14,121 bases of DNA from Anaerolineae bacterium (lineage in GTDB: Bacteria; Chloroflexota; Anaerolineae; 4572-78; J111). Positions 7,542 to 13,349 of the stretch are shown one piece after another (the stretch's first letter is position 1; every line of letters begins with the position of its first letter). The DNA lies in contig JAGRCC010000189.1 of NCBI GenBank assembly GCA_020433785.1, positions 1-14,121 of the forward strand, given 5' to 3'. The notes beneath the pieces were generated by a model. The model saw only the letters and a list, made by a program, of their open reading frames with translations, made no database searches and was not told where the DNA came from. Position numbers and translations under genes: made by a program.

Positions 7542-8743
7542 CGGCCGCTCACCGGTCGCAGCCGGAAGCGTCGTTCGGGTAGGTGGGACAGCGATTGAGT
7601 CAGAACCACCTCGTAAAACCGATGGGCGCCGTAGCGAGTGACCAGTTGGGGCAGGCATTCGGTCAACCGTTTAGCCTGTTCGATTTGGTGCGGCTGGGTG
7701 AAGAGATCAAGCTGCCGGGATGTTTCCGGAATGAGATCCAACAATCTGACCGACAAAGCGGATACACGGCAGGTGGTTTCCAAGCGGTCGAGGAGAGTGA
7801 TGAAATTCAACTTAAGCCGCGTCGAGCTGTTGGTTGGTTGGCGCAGGATGAGTTGCTCTTTTAAGTGGCGGTTATCTTCGAGCTCAATGCGGCATTTCAC
7901 CATCCGACACACCCGCCCCATCTGCTGAAGTCGCTCACTCAATTCTTGGGCCATCGCGTGTAGCACCCGTTCTAAAATCAACCGATCGTCAATCGGGTCA
8001 TCGAATTGATGAGTCATCTCTTCAACCAGGGGAGAGGACAATCCCTGCACCGGTCGGGTATCGAGGCCTTGGGCCAACTGGTGCAGCCAGCGACCCTCGG
8101 ACCCAAACTGGTTGAGTACCGCTCCCGCCGGCAACCGGGCGAACTGGCCCACCGTTCGCAGACCCAGTAGCGGCAAGCGTCGGGCCAGCTCACGGTCGAG
8201 TGGCAGGATATCAATTGACAAGGGAGCCAGGAAACTCTGCTCTTGACCCGGCGCCACAAACAGGGTTCGATTTTCGCCGATGGAGGCGGCCGCGATGTAG
8301 GCGGGAAATTTGCCGGTCGCTACCCCTAGAGCCGGGGTGAACTGGGTTTGCAGCCGGACGGTTTGGCCAATTTGCTCGGCCAAGTCAAGCTGCTCAGCCG
8401 GGGTGAAATGGTGTAGGTCCAGATAAACAGCCGCTGCCAGCGGGTCGTTAGCCGGCTCGACCTTGGGAGTGAAAGCGGTCAGGACGGTGGCCAATTCGGT
8501 CAGGGCCTGATGGTAGGTGGTATGATTGGCGGTGATGAATAGCGCGCCGGGGCACAGCGCCTGGGCCTGTCGCAAACGCAAACCGGGATTGATGCCCCAG
8601 CGGGCTGCCTCGATAGACACCGAAAAAACCTGATCCGACACCGTGGCGGGCTGGTTGATGATCAGCGGGGCGACGCTCAAGCCGGCATCCGCCCGGCGCT
8701 CCACGGCGGCGGCGAAGTAGGGGATCAGGACACAGCCGATCAT
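7538..8743 (-). CDS. imuB: ImuB, catalytically degenerate Y-family polymerase-like mutasome hub
   Basis: A 401-residue Y-family (DinB-like) protein. The start keeps the fold signature YFAAAVERR, but the catalytic Asp positions just before it are hydrophobic or Pro (CVLIPYF). The second motif, normally SxDE, reads YLDLHHF with only D109 kept. It is therefore probably inactive as a polymerase, as is typical of ImuB. A helix-hairpin-helix segment lies near 190-215 (GLRTVGQFARLPAG). Residues 344-348, QLDLF, match the canonical beta-clamp binding motif. Family knowledge: ImuB bridges ImuA, DnaE2 and the sliding clamp. Its ATG overlaps the imuA stop by 4 bases (8740-8743) and its stop overlaps the next start by 4 bases, indicating translational coupling. 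Confidence 0.93.
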   Translation of the reverse strand: MIGCVLIPYFAAAVERRADAGLSVAPLIINQPATVSDQVFSVSIEAARWGINPGLRLRQAQALCPGALFITANHTTYHQALTELATVLTAFTPKVEPANDPLAAAVYLDLHHFTPAEQLDLAEQIGQTVRLQTQFTPALGVATGKFPAYIAAASIGENRTLFVAPGQEQSFLAPLSIDILPLDRELARRLPLLGLRTVGQFARLPAGAVLNQFGSEGRWLHQLAQGLDTRPVQGLSSPLVEEMTHQFDDPIDDRLILERVLHAMAQELSERLQQMGRVCRMVKCRIELEDNRHLKEQLILRQPTNSSTRLKLNFITLLDRLETTCRVSALSVRLLDLIPETSRQLDLFTQPHQIEQAKRLTECLPQLVTRYGAHRFYEVVLTQSLSHLPERRFRLRPVSGR

Positions 8744-9522
8744 GTACTGTCTCCGTGAACCACGCCATTGAAGGTGATGGCAATCTGGGCGCTGCGCCCG
8801 GCCGGACCGAGCTTATTTTTGAGCACCAGCACCCGGGCTTGATAGCCTCGGATATCGCCTTGTTTCTGGAGCCAGCGCTCTTTGTGCAGTAGTAACCGTA
8901 CCGTCGCAAAGTGCGGTAAGGCCAGACCGCTCGGATAATTATCCAATGATGGGGCATTTCCAAATTGAAGGGGAGTGAGAAAAATCAGCGCACAGTGGGT
9001 GTGGGTCAGAACCTGCGGCAGGGTGCGCAGCGAAGTGGCTAATCCCTGCGCCTCAGGCGAGGGGGTAAACAAATTGGCTACCGAGTCAAAGATGACCAGC
9101 CCGGTTCCGCGACCGGCTACCAGGTCACGGGTGATGTCCAGCGCCTCCCGGCCGGAAGTTGGTCGCACCAGCAGCAGCTGCGACAGCTTGACCCCGCAGC
9201 GAGCGGCATAGTCCGGATCAAACGTCGCACCAAGATCGATGTAGATGGCGGTATCGCCTTGGGCTTGGGCTTGGGTCACAATCTTCAGAGCCAGGGTAAC
9301 CATGCCGGAAGTTGGCTCACCTAGAATTTCGGTGATGCGGCTGCGGGGTATTCCCCCGATACCAGCTAGGGCTTCATCGAGCGCCGGAAAGGTGGTCGAG
9401 AAATGGGGCACATCGGCTTTGGGGTCAAAAGCCTGCTGTCCCCGTTGCAGGGCTTGCCAGCCCCAGCGACGCTGAATGGCCGTCACGGTGGCCTGAAGAC
9501 GCTTCCGTTTTTTGGATGCCAC
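8740..9522 (-). CDS. imuA: ImuA, RecA-like mutasome protein
   Basis: A 260-residue RecA-fold protein, first gene of the mutasome cassette. The frame is open upstream to 9711, but GTG at 9522 is chosen because GGGAGGAG lies just before it and because the extra 63 residues look non-coding and cover the promoter region. The protein starts VASKKRKRLQATV. The Walker A region reads GEPTSGMVT (about 68-76): the invariant Lys is Met, so ATP hydrolysis is doubtful. A Walker B-like strand GLVIFDSVANLF and the final beta strands of a RecA core (QARVLVLKNKLG) are present. Family knowledge: ImuA binds ImuB and RecA and helps target the mutasome. Its stop overlaps the imuB start as ATGA. Tandem LexA-like sites 44-68 bases upstream suggest SOS induction. 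Confidence 0.9.
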   Translation of the reverse strand: MASKKRKRLQATVTAIQRRWGWQALQRGQQAFDPKADVPHFSTTFPALDEALAGIGGIPRSRITEILGEPTSGMVTLALKIVTQAQAQGDTAIYIDLGATFDPDYAARCGVKLSQLLLVRPTSGREALDITRDLVAGRGTGLVIFDSVANLFTPSPEAQGLATSLRTLPQVLTHTHCALIFLTPLQFGNAPSLDNYPSGLALPHFATVRLLLHKERWLQKQGDIRGYQARVLVLKNKLGPAGRSAQIAITFNGVVHGDST

Positions 9523-9565
9523 GGCTCCTCCCAAAGCCCCGTACCCAACACGGTGAGATGATAAA

Positions 9566-9590
9566 GAACAAATATTCGGAACAAAGATTC
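9566..9590 (-). promoter_or_regulatory. Two tandem LexA-box-like sites upstream of imuA
   Basis: GAACAAATATTC (9566-9577) and GAACAAAGATTC (9579-9590) are direct 12-base copies with a 13-base period. Each fits the Gram-positive-type SOS box GAAC-N4-GTTC with one mismatch (ATTC in place of GTTC). On the - strand they lie between a TTTGTT (-35-like) and a TATCAT (-10-like) about 16 bases apart, 44-68 bases before the imuA start, where a repressor would block transcription. The operator role is inferred; the LexA site of this organism is not known. Confidence 0.5.
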
Positions 9591-10107
9591 TGAGCCGGAT
9601 TGTATACGCTTTTGGGTGGGAGTCAAAATGAGATAGCGGCGATTGAATTCGAAAAATCCTATTGGTCTGCTTCAGCGCTAAATTAGCCCAGGTCCTGGTT
9701 CTCACCCTCAAACCACTGCTTTGTTGGCGGATAATTCAGTAAGTTGTCGCTAGGGTGGGGATTAGCCAACCGAATTTACTCAACTTCCCCCGGGCCGACG
9801 GAAAGGTGCTGGTCAGGTGGCGCCGGCCTTGTCCAGAGTTTTGAATAACATATTGTGCAATCGATTTGCAGTCGATGAGTAAATAACGTTCCTATTCTGT
9901 TTAATCTGTTGAGATGGTTGTGTCCTTTCGACTTCTTGTTGATTGACCAAAGCAACACTCTCCGCAGCACTTTGGGTCAAACGAGCGCCGTTGTCACTTA
10001 CTACAAAGTTTTGCACGAGTTGGAAGCATAGATTTGCCCAAACCACCCAAAATCGGTCTGCAACAATCTTGATGGAGAGATCATACACCTAACCGAGCTC
10101 AGGATCC
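9591..10107. other. Gene-poor stretch with no supported gene
   Basis: I see no convincing gene, tRNA or mobile-element signature here. A - strand open frame of 91 codons (9813-10088, GTG start) has no ribosome site and no recognisable domain. Its one notable segment, WANLCFQL (around 10023-10036), comes from a degenerate copy of the short repeat found at 10695-10812. The stretch is more AT-rich than the imu genes and may be decayed coding DNA. Confidence 0.5.
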
Positions 10108-10145
10108 AAACAGCCCCGTCACAGAATTCTGCAACGGGGCTGTTT
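10108..10145 (-). terminator. Strong hairpin terminator after the methylase-like gene
   Basis: AAACAGCCCCGT (10108-10119) and ACGGGGCTGTTT (10134-10145) form a perfect 12-bp stem with a 14-base loop. It begins 4 bases after the stop codon of the - strand methylase-like gene, and the - strand arm ends in TTT. The stem has A-tracts on one side and T-tracts on the other in both directions, so it may act bidirectionally; the U-run is short. Confidence 0.75.
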
Positions 10146-10148
10146 AGA

Positions 10149-10859
10149 TCAAAAATCAGCCTCGACTTCAGCTGATCGCAGCCTGAACAGGTCGGCAAAG
10201 GTGGGCACAGCCACCGACGACGAAGGTGGACTGCTTTCTTTGTATAGGCGAGTAGCCTGTTGGTAAGCGTCAGCCAGTGAATGTGGCTCCAATCCGGGGG
10301 ACACGACTTTATGCAACGTTTGGAGCGCGTCGACAAATTTGAGATAGTAGCCATTGAGACCGTACAGGTAGCAGTTGATTTTGGCCAAACGGACGCTGAC
10401 CGGGTCGATGTCTATTCCCTGAAAAATCACACAGTTGAGATGGACCGCCCACGCAGGAAAACAAGCTGCCGCCGCCAGCAACAACACTCCTGAGCCGCAT
10501 CCGGCTGGGTCGCCAACCTTAAGGGGTTCAAAGGTTGGCCAGGCCGCCGGCAACACCCGGCTAAAGAACCATTCCCGTGCCTCCTGAGGGTCATCAATGG
10601 CCAGTCCGGCTAGCAACGTGGCTTGGGCCAGAATATTATCGGGATGCTGGCAGGCTTGCTTCAATGTGACTTTACGCATAATGTGCCGAAGCAGGAAGCA
10701 TAATTTGTCCAAAAGAGGTTGATTTTGGAACGGTATCACCCTGAGCTTACCAGGTTTTGAAGGTAATTTGAAGCATAATTTGGCAAAGAGTGAAAATTTG
10801 AAGCATAAGCTGTCCTTGAGTACAATGATAATATCTTGAATTCTGACAGTATTTTTCAT
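10149..10859 (-). CDS. N6-DNA-methylase-like protein, apparently truncated and lacking the catalytic NPPY motif
   Basis: A 236-residue frame whose recognisable part starts near residue 61 (MRKVTLKQAC; alternative ATG at 10679). The core VGDPAGCGSGVLLLAAA (motif I, 117-124) and FQGIDIDPVSVRLAKINCYLYGLNG-type region (about 147-170) match the SAM-binding half of N6-adenine DNA methylases. Motif I has one residue more than the usual DPxCGSG, and no NPPY/F catalytic motif follows, so methyl transfer is unlikely. The first 60 residues (LCFKFSLFAKLCFKLPS and similar) are translated from a short DNA repeat and are probably not true protein. Related Chloroflexota proteins that I recall are longer at the N-terminus, so this may be a 5'-truncated remnant. 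A perfect hairpin terminator follows its stop. Confidence 0.6.
   Translation of the reverse strand: MKNTVRIQDIIIVLKDSLCFKFSLFAKLCFKLPSKPGKLRVIPFQNQPLLDKLCFLLRHIMRKVTLKQACQHPDNILAQATLLAGLAIDDPQEAREWFFSRVLPAAWPTFEPLKVGDPAGCGSGVLLLAAAACFPAWAVHLNCVIFQGIDIDPVSVRLAKINCYLYGLNGYYLKFVDALQTLHKVVSPGLEPHSLADAYQQATRLYKESSPPSSSVAVPTFADLFRLRSAEVEADF
10695..10812. repeat. Short degenerate repeats with core GAAGCATAA(T)TTG
   Basis: GAAGCATAATTTG occurs at 10695-10707 and 10770-10782, and a variant GAAGCATAAGCTG at 10800-10812. The last two are 30 bases apart and share AATTTGAAGCATAA. A further degenerate copy (GAAGCATAGATTTG) is at 10023-10036. They lie upstream of or within the 5' end of the methylase-like frame. 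On the - strand they encode repeated LCFKL-like segments, which explains the odd N-terminus of that frame. Confidence 0.65.
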
Positions 10860-10888
10860 CGTGGGACTTCCATAGTCACCGCCAAGTA

Positions 10889-10908
10889 TGATATAATGCT
10901 GCGAGGAG
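10889..10908 (+). promoter_or_regulatory. Extended -10 promoter and ribosome binding site of the small protein/HNH unit
   Basis: TGATATAAT (10889-10897) is an extended -10 element (TGnTATAAT); no good -35 is needed or clearly seen. GAGGAG (10903-10908) lies 7 bases before the ATG at 10916. The -10 element is so close to the start that transcripts would have a very short leader beginning near the Shine-Dalgarno sequence. Confidence 0.6.
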
Positions 10909-10915
10909 ATACATA

Positions 10916-11266
10916 ATGGTTGAAATCAAAATGCAAATTACCGATAGTCTGGCGCAACGGCTGCAACCAATGTATGATTGGCTGCCAACGGTTTTGGAGT
11001 TGAGTCTGGTCGGTTTTAAGACCCCCGCCGTGCAGACCGCCTCAGAAATCATTGATTTTTTGGCCACAGGCCCGTCGCCCAGTGAAGTTATGGCCTACCA
11101 CGTCTCAGACAGAGCGCAGGAGCGATTGCGTCGCTTGCTTGCCATTAACGAAGCTGGACTGGCCTCGGAAGCAGAACAAGCCGAACTGAACGAAATTGAG
11201 CAGATTGAACATATCGTGGTCTTACTCAAAGCCCAGAGCCAGGAAAAATTGATCAAGGCGAACTGA
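10916..11266 (+). CDS. Small helical protein paired with an HNH nuclease (unknown function)
   Basis: A 116-residue, mainly helical and acidic protein with no catalytic motif. The N-terminal part (MQITDSLAQRLQPMYDWLPTVLEL) resembles small cyanobacterial and Chloroflexota proteins. The C-terminal part, RLRRLLAINEAGLASEAEQAEL then HIVVLLKAQ, fits a recurring pattern of LL-xN-xG-LS-xxE-xxEL in such proteins. It has its own extended -10 promoter and a clear GAGGAG site. Its TGA overlaps the ATG of the HNH gene (TGATG, 11264-11268), so the two are translated together. By context it could regulate, chaperone or neutralise the nuclease, as an antitoxin would; this is inference. Confidence 0.8.
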   Translation: MVEIKMQITDSLAQRLQPMYDWLPTVLELSLVGFKTPAVQTASEIIDFLATGPSPSEVMAYHVSDRAQERLRRLLAINEAGLASEAEQAELNEIEQIEHIVVLLKAQSQEKLIKAN

Positions 11267-11676
11267 TGCCGGAGACCATTTCAACGACCCTGCGCCAGTT
11301 GGTCTTTGACCGGGCCGATGGCCGCTGCGAATATTGCTTGTTAGCCCAAAGCGTGGCGGCGCACAAACATGAGCCTGACCATATCATCCCCAGACAGCAC
11401 GATGGCGAAACCAAGGCTGACAATCTGGCCCTGGCCTGCGCCCGTTGTAACCGCTACAAAGGATACAACGTCGGCTCGTATGATCCCGAAAGTGGCGAGT
11501 TGGTCCCCTTCTACAACCCACGCCGCCAGGAATGGGCTGACCACTTTCGGCTGGAAGAGGCCATCATCATCCCCTTGACACCCGAAGGTCGGGTTACGGC
11601 CAAAATGCTGCACCTCAACGATGCGGATCGGGTGGAGGAACGGGAACGGCTGCTGGCCGTCAAGCTGTATCCCTGA
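11266..11676 (+). CDS. HNH endonuclease
   Basis: A 136-residue HNH nuclease. The motif is complete: zinc-ligand cysteines in CEYC (21-24) and CARC (58-61), catalytic region PDHIIPRQH (H39), N53 in ADNLAL, and the third position near N62 in RCNRYKG. The C-terminal half (YDPESGELVPFYNPRRQEWADHF, FRLEEAIIIPLTPEGRVTAKML-type) is typical of the compact HNH proteins that are common in cyanobacteria and Chloroflexota. Family knowledge: HNH domains nick or cut DNA using one metal ion; the target here is unknown. It is translated from a TGATG overlap with the preceding small gene and followed by a strong hairpin terminator. It could be a stress or defence nuclease, or part of a toxin-antitoxin-like pair. 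Confidence 0.92.
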   Translation: MPETISTTLRQLVFDRADGRCEYCLLAQSVAAHKHEPDHIIPRQHDGETKADNLALACARCNRYKGYNVGSYDPESGELVPFYNPRRQEWADHFRLEEAIIIPLTPEGRVTAKMLHLNDADRVEERERLLAVKLYP

Positions 11677-11736
11677 GATAGCCATCCCCCTACAACTGTC
11701 ATAGTGAACAACTCTTTAGCGAATGCGTCCTGATTT

Positions 11737-11803
11737 AAAAAGGGATGTATGATGCGTCACCCACAATTTTCTACGGGTGATGTTCCATACATCCCCTTTT
11801 TTT
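11737..11803 (+). terminator. Large bidirectional intrinsic terminator
   Basis: GGGATGTATG (11742-11751) pairs perfectly with CATACATCCC (11786-11795). The stem is flanked by AAAAA on the left and TTTTTTT on the right, with one bulged C. Inside, TCACCC (11757-11762) pairs with GGGTGA (11775-11780). The long stem and T-run make a strong terminator for the HNH unit. The A-run on the other side would let it stop - strand transcription too. It insulates the HNH unit from the TnsA-like gene. Confidence 0.85.
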
Positions 11804-11848
11804 GTATGGTCAGAAAAAACGTTATCCCTCAAAAATCAGGAGGACAAA

Positions 11849-12397
11849 ATGTTAAACGAAAACAAAATAAATGAATACTACCATCGCTTGAAATTGTCTA
11901 AAGAAGCACGGGCCATCATCAATCGCATCCGAGCCTCACCGCCGGTGCGCCGGGTAAAAAGTTCAGGCGGCAATGTGACCGTGCGCTATGCCAGTCACAA
12001 AATGGGTATGGTCATTCAGGCAGAAAGCTACAAGAATGAATTGGCGGCTGTGTATGAATTTGAGCACGATGACGACGTACTGGCATTCTACGACCAACCG
12101 TCTCGTATGAAATTGGCTTACCGCTCGGCCAAGGGTAAGCCAGTTGGGGTCTGGCACACCCCGGATTACTTTGTCATCCGTCAAGATAGGGCGGAATGGG
12201 TCGAGTGTAAAACTGAAGAAGAATTAGCCGAACTGGAGCAGACCATGCCCAATCGTTATGTCCAAGACAGTAATGGTGGCTGGTGTTGTCCTCCAGGTGA
12301 AGCGTATGCCAACCAATTTGGTCTGTTTTACCGGGTACGTTCCTCAAGCGAAACCAACTGGTTTTTTTACCGAAACGCCACCTTTTTAGATGATTAA
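11849..12397 (+). CDS. TnsA-like transposon endonuclease, N-terminal part of an interrupted gene
   Basis: A 182-residue product ending at an in-frame TAA. ATG at 11849 is chosen over an upstream in-frame ATG inside the terminator hairpin, because AGGAGG (11838-11843) sits 5 bases before it. The protein has a TnsA-type restriction-endonuclease fold signature: E59/E64 in the QAESYKNELAAVYEFE region, then DDDVLAFYDQP (74-84), HTPDYFVI with D106, and WVECK with E119 and K121. These match the E-D-(Q/E)xK active site of TnsA, the Tn7-type subunit that cuts the 5' ends of the transposon. The frame continues without a shift after the stop, so this is probably the front half of a longer TnsA or TnsA-TnsB fusion. 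No Cas gene, TnsC or TniQ is in the window. Confidence 0.8.
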   Translation: MLNENKINEYYHRLKLSKEARAIINRIRASPPVRRVKSSGGNVTVRYASHKMGMVIQAESYKNELAAVYEFEHDDDVLAFYDQPSRMKLAYRSAKGKPVGVWHTPDYFVIRQDRAEWVECKTEEELAELEQTMPNRYVQDSNGGWCCPPGEAYANQFGLFYRVRSSSETNWFFYRNATFLDD

Positions 12398-12856
12398 TGG
12401 CGAGCTGATCCAGATGATTTGATCGTTGCGGAGAAGGCCGAAACCGAGGTACTGGAAGCGGTCATGGCTGAACCGGGCCTCAATCTTAGTCGGTTACTGC
12501 AACAGCTAAACACGGCTGGTAGCGATGATGTCTACATCATGCTGGTCAAAGGTCAAATCTACGTAGATTTAGAAGCATATCCCCTGGCTGAACCGGAGCA
12601 GGCTTCTGTATTTCGGGATCAATGGTCTGCTGAGGCACACATCATCATTCCCGATACCCTGGCCGAAGCTCCGGTCACTGGGGTTCAAAATATTCAGATA
12701 GCAGTGGGTGAGTTGCTTAGTTGGGCCGGCTCCCCGTGGCGGATCATTAATTTTACAGAGACCCAACTCTGGCTGCGTTTTGAGCGGGAAGGAGAACAAC
12801 ACAAGATGGTCAAACTCAATCTGGCCGAATTCAAGCATTTCTCTATGTGTCTATAA
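12398..12856 (+). pseudogene. In-frame continuation of the TnsA-like gene, cut off by an IS element
   Basis: Directly after the TAA at 12395-12397 the same frame stays open for 152 codons (WRADPDDLIVAEKAETEVLE onwards). It contains a helical segment (SRLLQQLNTAGSDDVYIMLVKGQIYVDL-type) and then a segment AVGELLSWAGSPWRIINF, which resembles the beginning of TnsB-like transposases (the 'WDGxPWxIVN' region). So the ancestral protein was probably a TnsA-TnsB fusion. The frame ends in a few residues (SMCL) that probably come from the left end of the IS3-type element. A TTG at 12419 could serve as a start for a separate product but has no ribosome site. I take this as a gene remnant made by a nonsense mutation plus an insertion. 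Confidence 0.7.
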
Positions 12857-12867
12857 TGATGAGACCA

Positions 12868-12908
12868 CTCTGCTCAAACAAATAGAGTCGAATATAATGT
12901 GAGCAGAG
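12868..12908 (+). promoter_or_regulatory. IS3 leader: promoter inside a hairpin whose right arm borders the orfA ribosome site
   Basis: CTCTGCTC (12868-12875) and GAGCAGAG (12901-12908) are perfect complements. A TATAAT (12893-12898) lies in the loop, so transcription from the IS's own promoter should start near 12904-12906 and lack the left arm. GAGGAG (12906-12911) is the ribosome site for ATG 12918, and its first three bases are in the right arm. Transcripts entering from outside would form the stem and hide the site. The promoter has no clear -35. Confidence 0.55.
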
Positions 12909-12917
12909 GAGTAAACT

Positions 12918-13349
12918 ATGTTAGAAAACAACAGCGAACAAAGCCAACCGTCCCAGTCGTTAAAAGAGCAAATACCCGATCCGGAAGTAATGGTTCAAGC
13001 CAAACGACGGCAGTACAGTGCCGCCTACAAGCAACGCATCCTGGTCGAAGCGGATCAGTGTAGTGATCCGGGCGAAATTGGAGCCCTGCTACGCCGCGAA
13101 GGGTTGTACTCGTCGCATCTGGCGCGCTGGCGACAAATGCGGGCGGCCGGTGAGTTACAGGGCCTGTCGCCCCAGCCCCGTGGCCGCAAAGGCGATCCCC
13201 AAGCGACCGAGTTAGCCCAGTTGCGCCGCGAGAATGAACGGCTCAAACAGCGGCTGGAACAAGCCGAGTTAATCATTGATGTCCAAAAAAAACTCTCACA
13301 GATGCTTGGACTGACGCTACCGCCCCAACCGGACGACGGGAACACATGA
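12918..13349 (+). CDS. IS3-family transposase OrfA
   Basis: A 143-residue DNA-binding subunit. Residues 30-80 form a helix-turn-helix with the IS3 OrfA pattern: RRQYSAAYKQRILVEAD, then IGALLRREGLYSSHLARWR. The C-terminal part (100-130) is a leucine-zipper-like coiled coil (ELAQLRRENERLKQRLEQAE). GAGGAG lies 6 bases before the ATG. The stop overlaps the orfB start as ATGA (13346-13349). An A8 run (13285-13292), read CAA AAA AAA, allows a -1 slip into the orfB frame, which stays open from there to the orfB ATG; a fused OrfAB could be made. Confidence 0.92.
   Translation: MLENNSEQSQPSQSLKEQIPDPEVMVQAKRRQYSAAYKQRILVEADQCSDPGEIGALLRREGLYSSHLARWRQMRAAGELQGLSPQPRGRKGDPQATELAQLRRENERLKQRLEQAELIIDVQKKLSQMLGLTLPPQPDDGNT

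Noticed and set aside
8448..8963. - strand open frame of 171 codons overlapping the imuA/imuB junction in another frame
   Set aside because: Both overlapping genes have clear family motifs in their own frames; this frame has none.
9523..9711. 63-codon N-terminal extension of ImuA
   Set aside because: No similarity to ImuA starts, no ribosome site at 9711, and the region contains the candidate operator and promoter; GTG at 9522 has GGGAGGAG before it.
9813..10088. 91-codon - strand open frame
   Set aside because: GTG start without a ribosome site, no domain, and a segment derived from a short repeat; not reported as a gene.
11677..12856. CRISPR-associated transposon (CAST)
   Set aside because: Only a broken TnsA-like gene is present; there is no CRISPR array, Cas gene, TnsC or TniQ, and no repeated TnsB-binding sites could be found upstream.
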